NCBI GenBank assembly: GCA_032622095.1
Contig: CP136062.1
Span: 14,289,710 to 14,353,709, forward strand
Length of the DNA stretch: 64,000 nucleotides
From: Siphonodentalium dalli
Taxonomy: Eukaryota > Mollusca > Scaphopoda > Gadilida > Siphonodentaliidae
Direction of reading: 5' to 3'
The position numbers and the translations under genes were made by a program. How positions within the stretch are numbered: position 1 is the first letter of the stretch; the number at the start of each line of letters is the position of its first letter. The notes beneath the pieces were generated by a model. The model was given only the letters and a program-made list of their open reading frames with translations, had not been told where the DNA came from and did no database searches. Shown here piece by piece: positions 49,067 through 61,926 of this stretch.

Positions 49067-52000
49067 TGTTTTATGGTTTATGGCAATTATGCCAAAGGGG
49101 ATGTCAGGAATGATAACTTATTGGCAAGGTCCGCAAGCACCACACCGACACACCGAGCAGGCAGATAAAAACCCGCGTGATGCATCGACTGGTAACCGGA
49201 AGGCGTGAACCCACGGCTATCTAAAAGTCAACAAAAACAGTTAGGATAGTAGAACGGTTGATTATTCATCGGTTATGTGAAGTTTTAATTGTGCGATAAT
49301 AGTATAAGGCATATACATGTATATATTGAGTATACAGAGAAGTTACACACCCATAGTTACACAAATATAGATAAAGGTCATCGTAGCATGCATTGGATGA
49401 GTATATATACCTGTAGTTCCCGATAAATATAGTTAAAGGTCATCGTAGTGTGCATTGGATGAGAATATATACATGTAGCTCCCGATAAATATAGTTAACG
49501 GTCATCGTAGTATATTAGATATGGATATTGTTTGCAAATTCCCAAATATATGTTTATGACGTATATTACCACATTTCCATCCATAGTTATGATGCATAGT
49601 AACCCTCCCCATTTATGTATGATGTATACGACGCACATCTTACAGTTATAATGTATATCACTCCTTTCCCATTTCATAGTTAAGTTCTATGCCATGCAAC
49701 ATGTTAACGTGTATGTCAGATATGATAATTTGGGCAAACTATATATAGTTGAAGGTTATCGTCTCTTATTGGACGAGCAGTTACTCATAATATCGTTAAG
49801 GGTTATCGTTGCCCATAGGATGAAAATTGTTAGTAAATTCATAAATATATGGATAGAGTTAAATGGTTTCCATAGATGCATACATACAGCAACAGTTTAT
49901 CGCTGTCAGATATTATATATTTTGATTTTATAAACCTTATTATAAATGGCACACCTTTTCTGGTGGTATGTTTATGTATATGTTTATTGTTATGCAGTGT
50001 TTGACTATCAGTATATCCTGATGGTTTTGGAGGAAAAATAATTAACCAATTTTGGAAAATGTTTACTAAGACCATGTCCAAAAGATAGCATTTAAAAAGT
50101 TGGGATCGAAAAAACTATACCAGCAAAGAGTTCTCAAGAGCATAACTCTGGTATAACAGACATCAAATACAGCCTGTTTGTGTGATAGGTTTCGGCCCTT
50201 AATGCTCGACCTAATTGGTCACCAGAGAGGGGCCGTATAGAACAAATTACCATTCTATACCTCCAGCTGGAAAAATGTGGCCAAATTTCCCTCTCCATCA
50301 AAATACATGACGTCAAACTAGATAAAAAATCCGCGCGAACGAGAGTCTCTCATACCGGTAAACACGAGTCCGTTAATTGTTTAGATTTTACACGATATAT
50401 TAACACGATATTCGTGTGATGAACGAGGCGCGTTCACGTGGTTGTAGGGAAATCATACATGGGGGGAGTTGTGTTTATATTTTATAACAAATCAATTTCA
50501 TGCGATAATGTACGCTATAACTGAAAAGCTATGTTACCTTTTTATAAGAATATAGGTCAGAGTCCTCATATGTGGTCCCTCGCGTAATATATGATTGTCC
50601 GTGCGGCATATATGCCTGATTTTAGAAAACACTACATATGTCATGGTACTGAATACAAATGTGTAGTCTACCCCAAGATGGCTGTCACAGCTCTGAAGTA
50701 CCAGACGTTACAGAAACACGTCAGAACCACGCGCTCCGGTATGACGTACTTACCAGTGACGTCACAAGTCAGGTGCGTGCACAAATTATTTAAAGGGATA
50801 TATATCGGATGCGTTTTATTTACAAACTAAGTTGTAGATTTCAGAAAATAATTTCGTTGTATGTAACCAACTGTACTGTTGGTGTGTGCATAATATATAT
50901 TAATTCCAAGATAGATTATGGTGAATGGTTCCGAGCTGCGAGCATTACATTAAGTTGGTGTGAGCTCTTTTGAAGAGCGTAGTTGCATGAGCATGTACTA
51001 GTACTAGTAAGTGGCTAATAACCATACCTTTGAAGAGTATTCATACTATTGTAAAAAATATCGTAAATGGGTATCTAAAATGGACGTGTCCATCGCGAAA
51101 TTAATGATTATAACAACGAGGCGCGTTCACGTGGTGTTAGCGAAATCCTAAGGTGGAGTTGCGTTTATATTATTATAAAAATTCAATATCATGCATCAAT
51201 ATATGCTATCCCCTAAAAGTCACGGAAACAAATTCGTTTTATATAACCAACTGTAATGTTGGGGTGTGGATATTATATCTTAATTCCAAGATAGATTATG
51301 TTGAATGGTTCTGAGCTGGGCCATACCATTAAGTTAGCGTGAGCTCTGTTAAAGAGCGTTGTTGTTTGAATGTGTAAGTGACTCAACATAAAATTTTATA
51401 AATTATCGTAAATGGGTATCAAAAATGGACATGCCTACCGCGAAATTAGTGATTATAACAAAGAGGCGCGTTCGCGTGGTGGTAGGAAAATCCTAAGGGG
51501 TGTGATTATATCATTATAAAAATTTAATTTCATCGCCAATGTGTTCTATAACCTAAAAGCTACGGAAACAAATTCGTGCTATATGACCAACTGCATGTAC
51601 TGCTGGGATGTGGATGCTACATATTAATTCCAAGATTGATTATGGTGAATGCTTCCGAGCTGCGGCCATTATTTATGTTAGTATGGGCTCTTATAAAGAG
51701 CGTTGTTACTTGAGCATATAAGTGATTAAAACCATATCATTAAAGAGTATTCATAAAATTGTAAAATATTGTAAACAGGTATCAAAATGGACGTGATCAT
51801 TCCGAAATTAATGATTATAACATACCGCTATTACCTTTTATAATTGTTATATATGCTAGGAATCAAATTACCTAATATAACCAACTATACTGTTGGAAGT
51901 AATGTTAGTCTATGTGTCAATTAGCAAAAGTGTAATAATAATGAACTCAGTGCCACCATCTGTGATATATGTAGGTATACATGTATATATACATATTTAA

Positions 52001-52281
52001 CATGTGCAATCAATAAGTTTTGTAACTAGTTTTGTAACTAGTAATTTTTTGCAACCATGTACATGCCATCGGTACCTGTATCGCACTAATGCCAATATGG
52101 CCGATCTGAAATACATAACGTCATGAAGATCAACAAATGAACGGGTACTTAAAATAAGAACGAGTCTGTCTATTAACTAAAGGTATAATAAACTGAATAT
52201 AACAAGAGTGTGAAATTAAGTCGTCAAACGTTTAAAAACGAATGTTGCGTGTTGCCAAAAGCCTCACCGACGGATAGTATA
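49067..52281. repeat. Macrosatellite copy 9 (3,215 bp)
   Basis: C at 49499 (GTTAACGGTC), shared with copy 11, and T at 51836, shared with copy 7. Confidence 0.93.
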
Positions 52282-55200
52282 TGTTTTATGGTTTATGGCA
52301 ATTATGCCAAAGGGGATGTCAGGAATGATAACTTATTGGCAAGGTCCGCAAGCACCACACCGACACACCGAGCAGGCAGATAAAAACCCGCGTGATGCAT
52401 CGACTGGTAACCGGAAGGCGTGAACCCACGGCTATCTAAAAGTCAACAAAAACAGTTAGGATAGTAGAACGGTTGATTATTCATCGGTTATGTGAAGTTT
52501 TAATTGTGCGATAATAGTATAAGGCATATACATGTATATATTGAGTATACAGAGAAGTTACACACCCATAGTTACACAAATATAGATAAAGGTCATCGTA
52601 GCATGCATTGGATGAGTATATATACCTGTAGTTCCCGATAAATATAGTTAAAGGTCATCGTAGTGTGCATTGGATGAGAATATATACATGTAGCTCCCGA
52701 TAAATATAGTTAAAGGTCATCGTAGTATATTAGATATGGATATTGTTTGCAAATTCCCAAATATATGTTTATGACGTATATTACCACATTTCCATCCATA
52801 GTTATGATGCATAGTAACCCTCCCCATTTATGTATGATGTATACGACGCACATCTTACAGTTATAATGTATATCACTCCTTTCCCATTTCATAGTTAAGT
52901 TCTATGCCATGCAACATGTTAACGTGTATGTCAGATATGATAATTTGGGCAAACTATATATAGTTGAAGGTTATCGTCTCTTATTGGACGAGCAGTTACT
53001 CATAATATCGTTAAGGGTTATCGTTGCCCATAGGATGAAAATTGTTAGTAAATTCATAAATATATGGATAGAGTTAAATGGTTTCCATAGATGCATACAT
53101 ACAGCAACAGTTTATCGCTGTCAGATATTATATATTTTGATTTTATAAACCTTATTATAAATGGCACACCTTTTCTGGTGGTATGTTTATGTATATGTTT
53201 ATTGTTATGCAGTGTTTGACTATCAGTATATCCTGATGGTTTTGGAGGAAAAATAATTAACCAATTTTGGAAAATGTTTACTAAGACCATGTCCAAAAGA
53301 TAGCATTTAAAAAGTTGGGATCGAAAAAACTATACCAGCAAAGAGTTCTCAAGAGCATAACTCTGGTATAACAGACATCAAATACAGCCTGTTTGTGTGA
53401 TAGGTTTCGGCCCTTAATGCTCGACCTAATTGGTCACCAGAGAGGGGCCGTATAGAACAAATTACCATTCTATACCTCCAGCTGGAAAAATGTGGCCAAA
53501 TTTCCCTCTCCATCAAAATACATGACGTCAAACTAGATAAAAAATCCGCGCGAACGAGAGTCTCTCATACCGGTAAACACGAGTCCGTTAATTGTTTAGA
53601 TTTTACACGATATATTAACACGATATTCGTGTGATGAACGAGGCGCGTTCACGTGGTTGTAGGGAAATCATACATGGGGGGAGTTGTGTTTATATTTTAT
53701 AACAAATCAATTTCATGCGATAATGTACGCTATAACTGAAAAGCTATGTTACCTTTTTATAAGAATATAGGTCAGAGTCCTCATATGTGGTCCCTCGCGT
53801 AATATATGATTGTCCGTGCGGCATATATGCCTGATTTTAGAAAACACTACATATGTCATGGTACTGAATACAAATGTGTAGTCTACCCCAAGATGGCTGT
53901 CACAGCTCTGAAGTACCAGACGTTACAGAAACACGTCAGAACCACGCGCTCCGGTATGACGTACTTACCAGTGACGTCACAAGTCAGGTGCGTGCACAAA
54001 TTATTTAAAGGGATATATATCGGATGCGTTTTATTTACAAACTAAGTTGTAGATTTCAGAAAATAATTTCGTTGTATGTAACCAACTGTACTGTTGGTGT
54101 GTGCATAATATATATTAATTCCAAGATAGATTATGGTGAATGGTTCCGAGCTGCGAGCATTACATTAAGTTGGTGTGAGCTCTTTTGAAGAGCGTAGTTG
54201 CATGAGCATGTACTAGTACTAGTAAGTGGCTAATAACCATACCTTTGAAGAGTATTCATACTATTGTAAAAAATATCGTAAATGGGTATCTAAAATGGAC
54301 GTGTCCATCGCGAAATTAATGATTATAACAACGAGGCGCGTTCACGTGGTGTTAGCGAAATCCTAAGGTGGAGTTGCGTTTATATTATTATAAAAATTCA
54401 ATATCATGCATCAATATATGCTATCCCCTAAAAGTCACGGAAACAAATTCGTTTTATATAACCAACTGTAATGTTGGGGTGTGGATATTATATCTTAATT
54501 CCAAGATAGATTATGTTGAATGGTTCTGAGCTGGGCCATACCATTAAGTTAGCGTGAGCTCTGTTAAAGAGCGTTGTTGTTTGAATGTGTAAGTGACTCA
54601 ACATAAAATTTTATAAATTATCGTAAATGGGTATCAAAAATGGACATGCCTACCGCGAAATTAGTGATTATAACAAAGAGGCGCGTTCGCGTGGTGGTAG
54701 GAAAATCCTAAGGGGTGTGATTATATCATTATAAAAATTTAATTTCATCGCCAATGTGTTCTATAACCTAAAAGCTACGGAAACAAATTCGTGCTATATG
54801 ACCAACTGCATGTACTGCTGGGATGTGGATGCTACATATTAATTCCAAGATTGATTATGGTGAATGCTTCCGAGCTGCGGCCATTATTTATGTTAGTATG
54901 GGCTCTTATAAAGAGCGTTGTTACTTGAGCATATAAGTGATTAAAACCATATCATTAAAGAGTATTCATAAAATTGTAAAATATTGTAAACAGGTATCAA
55001 AATGGACGTGATCATTCCGAAATTAATGATTATAACATACCGCTATTACCATTTATAATTGTTATATATGCTAGGAATCAAATTACCTAATATAACCAAC
55101 TATACTGTTGGAAGTAATGTTAGTCTATGTGTCAATTAGCAAAAGTGTAATAATAATGAACTCAGTGCCACCATCTGTGATATATGTAGGTATACATGTA

Positions 55201-55496
55201 TATATACATATTTAACATGTGCAATCAATAAGTTTTGTAACTAGTTTTGTAACTAGTAATTTTTTGCAACCATGTACATGCCATCGGTACCTGTATCGCA
55301 CTAATGCCAATATGGCCGATCTGAAATACATAACGTCATGAAGATCAACAAATGAACGGGTACTTAAAATAAGAACGAGTCTGTCTATTAACTAAAGGTA
55401 TAATAAACTGAATATAACAAGAGTGTGAAATTAAGTCGTCAAACGTTTAAAAACGAATGTTGCGTGTTGCCAAAAGCCTCACCGACGGATAGTATA
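52282..55496. repeat. Macrosatellite copy 10 (3,215 bp)
   Basis: Has the common base at both sites where copies 9 and 11, or 7 and 9, differ from the rest. Confidence 0.93.
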
Positions 55497-58400
55497 TGTT
55501 TTATGGTTTATGGCAATTATGCCAAAGGGGATGTCAGGAATGATAACTTATTGGCAAGGTCCGCAAGCACCACACCGACACACCGAGCAGGCAGATAAAA
55601 ACCCGCGTGATGCATCGACTGGTAACCGGAAGGCGTGAACCCACGGCTATCTAAAAGTCAACAAAAACAGTTAGGATAGTAGAACGGTTGATTATTCATC
55701 GGTTATGTGAAGTTTTAATTGTGCGATAATAGTATAAGGCATATACATGTATATATTGAGTATACAGAGAAGTTACACACCCATAGTTACACAAATATAG
55801 ATAAAGGTCATCGTAGCATGCATTGGATGAGTATATATACCTGTAGTTCCCGATAAATATAGTTAAAGGTCATCGTAGTGTGCATTGGATGAGAATATAT
55901 ACATGTAGCTCCCGATAAATATAGTTAACGGTCATCGTAGTATATTAGATATGGATATTGTTTGCAAATTCCCAAATATATGTTTATGACGTATATTACC
56001 ACATTTCCATCCATAGTTATGATGCATAGTAACCCTCCCCATTTATGTATGATGTATACGACGCACATCTTACAGTTATAATGTATATCACTCCTTTCCC
56101 ATTTCATAGTTAAGTTCTATGCCATGCAACATGTTAACGTGTATGTCAGATATGATAATTTGGGCAAACTATATATAGTTGAAGGTTATCGTCTCTTATT
56201 GGACGAGCAGTTACTCATAATATCGTTAAGGGTTATCGTTGCCCATAGGATGAAAATTGTTAGTAAATTCATAAATATATGGATAGAGTTAAATGGTTTC
56301 CATAGATGCATACATACAGCAACAGTTTATCGCTGTCAGATATTATATATTTTGATTTTATAAACCTTATTATAAATGGCACACCTTTTCTGGTGGTATG
56401 TTTATGTATATGTTTATTGTTATGCAGTGTTTGACTATCAGTATATCCTGATGGTTTTGGAGGAAAAATAATTAACCAATTTTGGAAAATGTTTACTAAG
56501 ACCATGTCCAAAAGATAGCATTTAAAAAGTTGGGATCGAAAAAACTATACCAGCAAAGAGTTCTCAAGAGCATAACTCTGGTATAACAGACATCAAATAC
56601 AGCCTGTTTGTGTGATAGGTTTCGGCCCTTAATGCTCGACCTAATTGGTCACCAGAGAGGGGCCGTATAGAACAAATTACCATTCTATACCTCCAGCTGG
56701 AAAAATGTGGCCAAATTTCCCTCTCCATCAAAATACATGACGTCAAACTAGATAAAAAATCCGCGCGAACGAGAGTCTCTCATACCGGTAAACACGAGTC
56801 CGTTAATTGTTTAGATTTTACACGATATATTAACACGATATTCGTGTGATGAACGAGGCGCGTTCACGTGGTTGTAGGGAAATCATACATGGGGGGAGTT
56901 GTGTTTATATTTTATAACAAATCAATTTCATGCGATAATGTACGCTATAACTGAAAAGCTATGTTACCTTTTTATAAGAATATAGGTCAGAGTCCTCATA
57001 TGTGGTCCCTCGCGTAATATATGATTGTCCGTGCGGCATATATGCCTGATTTTAGAAAACACTACATATGTCATGGTACTGAATACAAATGTGTAGTCTA
57101 CCCCAAGATGGCTGTCACAGCTCTGAAGTACCAGACGTTACAGAAACACGTCAGAACCACGCGCTCCGGTATGACGTACTTACCAGTGACGTCACAAGTC
57201 AGGTGCGTGCACAAATTATTTAAAGGGATATATATCGGATGCGTTTTATTTACAAACTAAGTTGTAGATTTCAGAAAATAATTTCGTTGTATGTAACCAA
57301 CTGTACTGTTGGTGTGTGCATAATATATATTAATTCCAAGATAGATTATGGTGAATGGTTCCGAGCTGCGAGCATTACATTAAGTTGGTGTGAGCTCTTT
57401 TGAAGAGCGTAGTTGCATGAGCATGTACTAGTACTAGTAAGTGGCTAATAACCATACCTTTGAAGAGTATTCATACTATTGTAAAAAATATCGTAAATGG
57501 GTATCTAAAATGGACGTGTCCATCGCGAAATTAATGATTATAACAACGAGGCGCGTTCACGTGGTGTTAGCGAAATCCTAAGGTGGAGTTGCGTTTATAT
57601 TATTATAAAAATTCAATATCATGCATCAATATATGCTATCCCCTAAAAGTCACGGAAACAAATTCGTTTTATATAACCAACTGTAATGTTGGGGTGTGGA
57701 TATTATATCTTAATTCCAAGATAGATTATGTTGAATGGTTCTGAGCTGGGCCATACCATTAAGTTAGCGTGAGCTCTGTTAAAGAGCGTTGTTGTTTGAA
57801 TGTGTAAGTGACTCAACATAAAATTTTATAAATTATCGTAAATGGGTATCAAAAATGGACATGCCTACCGCGAAATTAGTGATTATAACAAAGAGGCGCG
57901 TTCGCGTGGTGGTAGGAAAATCCTAAGGGGTGTGATTATATCATTATAAAAATTTAATTTCATCGCCAATGTGTTCTATAACCTAAAAGCTACGGAAACA
58001 AATTCGTGCTATATGACCAACTGCATGTACTGCTGGGATGTGGATGCTACATATTAATTCCAAGATTGATTATGGTGAATGCTTCCGAGCTGCGGCCATT
58101 ATTTATGTTAGTATGGGCTCTTATAAAGAGCGTTGTTACTTGAGCATATAAGTGATTAAAACCATATCATTAAAGAGTATTCATAAAATTGTAAAATATT
58201 GTAAACAGGTATCAAAATGGACGTGATCATTCCGAAATTAATGATTATAACATACCGCTATTACCATTTATAATTGTTATATATGCTAGGAATCAAATTA
58301 CCTAATATAACCAACTATACTGTTGGAAGTAATGTTAGTCTATGTGTCAATTAGCAAAAGTGTAATAATAATGAACTCAGTGCCACCATCTGTGATATAT

Positions 58401-58711
58401 GTAGGTATACATGTATATATACATATTTAACATGTGCAATCAATAAGTTTTGTAACTAGTTTTGTAACTAGTAATTTTTTGCAACCATGTACATGCCATC
58501 GGTACCTGTATCGCACTAATGCCAATATGGCCGATCTGAAATACATAACGTCATGAAGATCAACAAATGAACGGGTACTTAAAATAAGAACGAGTCTGTC
58601 TATTAACTAAAGGTATAATAAACTGAATATAACAAGAGTGTGAAATTAAGTCGTCAAACGTTTAAAAACGAATGTTGCGTGTTGCCAAAAGCCTCACCGA
58701 CGGATAGTATA
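55497..58711. repeat. Macrosatellite copy 11 (3,215 bp)
   Basis: C at 55929, exactly two units (6,430 bp) after the same variant in copy 9, but the common ACCATTTA at the second site. Confidence 0.93.
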
Positions 58712-61700
58712 TGTTTTATGGTTTATGGCAATTATGCCAAAGGGGATGTCAGGAATGATAACTTATTGGCAAGGTCCGCAAGCACCACACCGACACACCG
58801 AGCAGGCAGATAAAAACCCGCGTGATGCATCGACTGGTAACCGGAAGGCGTGAACCCACGGCTATCTAAAAGTCAACAAAAACAGTTAGGATAGTAGAAC
58901 GGTTGATTATTCATCGGTTATGTGAAGTTTTAATTGTGCGATAATAGTATAAGGCATATACATGTATATATTGAGTATACAGAGAAGTTACACACCCATA
59001 GTTACACAAATATAGATAAAGGTCATCGTAGCATGCATTGGATGAGTATATATACCTGTAGTTCCCGATAAATATAGTTAAAGGTCATCGTAGTGTGCAT
59101 TGGATGAGAATATATACATGTAGCTCCCGATAAATATAGTTAAAGGTCATCGTAGTATATTAGATATGGATATTGTTTGCAAATTCCCAAATATATGTTT
59201 ATGACGTATATTACCACATTTCCATCCATAGTTATGATGCATAGTAACCCTCCCCATTTATGTATGATGTATACGACGCACATCTTACAGTTATAATGTA
59301 TATCACTCCTTTCCCATTTCATAGTTAAGTTCTATGCCATGCAACATGTTAACGTGTATGTCAGATATGATAATTTGGGCAAACTATATATAGTTGAAGG
59401 TTATCGTCTCTTATTGGACGAGCAGTTACTCATAATATCGTTAAGGGTTATCGTTGCCCATAGGATGAAAATTGTTAGTAAATTCATAAATATATGGATA
59501 GAGTTAAATGGTTTCCATAGATGCATACATACAGCAACAGTTTATCGCTGTCAGATATTATATATTTTGATTTTATAAACCTTATTATAAATGGCACACC
59601 TTTTCTGGTGGTATGTTTATGTATATGTTTATTGTTATGCAGTGTTTGACTATCAGTATATCCTGATGGTTTTGGAGGAAAAATAATTAACCAATTTTGG
59701 AAAATGTTTACTAAGACCATGTCCAAAAGATAGCATTTAAAAAGTTGGGATCGAAAAAACTATACCAGCAAAGAGTTCTCAAGAGCATAACTCTGGTATA
59801 ACAGACATCAAATACAGCCTGTTTGTGTGATAGGTTTCGGCCCTTAATGCTCGACCTAATTGGTCACCAGAGAGGGGCCGTATAGAACAAATTACCATTC
59901 TATACCTCCAGCTGGAAAAATGTGGCCAAATTTCCCTCTCCATCAAAATACATGACGTCAAACTAGATAAAAAATCCGCGCGAACGAGAGTCTCTCATAC
60001 CGGTAAACACGAGTCCGTTAATTGTTTAGATTTTACACGATATATTAACACGATATTCGTGTGATGAACGAGGCGCGTTCACGTGGTTGTAGGGAAATCA
60101 TACATGGGGGGAGTTGTGTTTATATTTTATAACAAATCAATTTCATGCGATAATGTACGCTATAACTGAAAAGCTATGTTACCTTTTTATAAGAATATAG
60201 GTCAGAGTCCTCATATGTGGTCCCTCGCGTAATATATGATTGTCCGTGCGGCATATATGCCTGATTTTAGAAAACACTACATATGTCATGGTACTGAATA
60301 CAAATGTGTAGTCTACCCCAAGATGGCTGTCACAGCTCTGAAGTACCAGACGTTACAGAAACACGTCAGAACCACGCGCTCCGGTATGACGTACTTACCA
60401 GTGACGTCACAAGTCAGGTGCGTGCACAAATTATTTAAAGGGATATATATCGGATGCGTTTTATTTACAAACTAAGTTGTAGATTTCAGAAAATAATTTC
60501 GTTGTATGTAACCAACTGTACTGTTGGTGTGTGCATAATATATATTAATTCCAAGATAGATTATGGTGAATGGTTCCGAGCTGCGAGCATTACATTAAGT
60601 TGGTGTGAGCTCTTTTGAAGAGCGTAGTTGCATGAGCATGTACTAGTACTAGTAAGTGGCTAATAACCATACCTTTGAAGAGTATTCATACTATTGTAAA
60701 AAATATCGTAAATGGGTATCTAAAATGGACGTGTCCATCGCGAAATTAATGATTATAACAACGAGGCGCGTTCACGTGGTGTTAGCGAAATCCTAAGGTG
60801 GAGTTGCGTTTATATTATTATAAAAATTCAATATCATGCATCAATATATGCTATCCCCTAAAAGTCACGGAAACAAATTCGTTTTATATAACCAACTGTA
60901 ATGTTGGGGTGTGGATATTATATCTTAATTCCAAGATAGATTATGTTGAATGGTTCTGAGCTGGGCCATACCATTAAGTTAGCGTGAGCTCTGTTAAAGA
61001 GCGTTGTTGTTTGAATGTGTAAGTGACTCAACATAAAATTTTATAAATTATCGTAAATGGGTATCAAAAATGGACATGCCTACCGCGAAATTAGTGATTA
61101 TAACAAAGAGGCGCGTTCGCGTGGTGGTAGGAAAATCCTAAGGGGTGTGATTATATCATTATAAAAATTTAATTTCATCGCCAATGTGTTCTATAACCTA
61201 AAAGCTACGGAAACAAATTCGTGCTATATGACCAACTGCATGTACTGCTGGGATGTGGATGCTACATATTAATTCCAAGATTGATTATGGTGAATGCTTC
61301 CGAGCTGCGGCCATTATTTATGTTAGTATGGGCTCTTATAAAGAGCGTTGTTACTTGAGCATATAAGTGATTAAAACCATATCATTAAAGAGTATTCATA
61401 AAATTGTAAAATATTGTAAACAGGTATCAAAATGGACGTGATCATTCCGAAATTAATGATTATAACATACCGCTATTACCATTTATAATTGTTATATATG
61501 CTAGGAATCAAATTACCTAATATAACCAACTATACTGTTGGAAGTAATGTTAGTCTATGTGTCAATTAGCAAAAGTGTAATAATAATGAACTCAGTGCCA
61601 CCATCTGTGATATATGTAGGTATACATGTATATATACATATTTAACATGTGCAATCAATAAGTTTTGTAACTAGTTTTGTAACTAGTAATTTTTTGCAAC

Positions 61701-61926
61701 CATGTACATGCCATCGGTACCTGTATCGCACTAATGCCAATATGGCCGATCTGAAATACATAACGTCATGAAGATCAACAAATGAACGGGTACTTAAAAT
61801 AAGAACGAGTCTGTCTATTAACTAAAGGTATAATAAACTGAATATAACAAGAGTGTGAAATTAAGTCGTCAAACGTTTAAAAACGAATGTTGCGTGTTGC
61901 CAAAAGCCTCACCGACGGATAGTATA
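58712..61926. repeat. Macrosatellite copy 12 (3,215 bp)
   Basis: Long allele and common bases at the variable sites. No private difference noticed. Confidence 0.93.
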
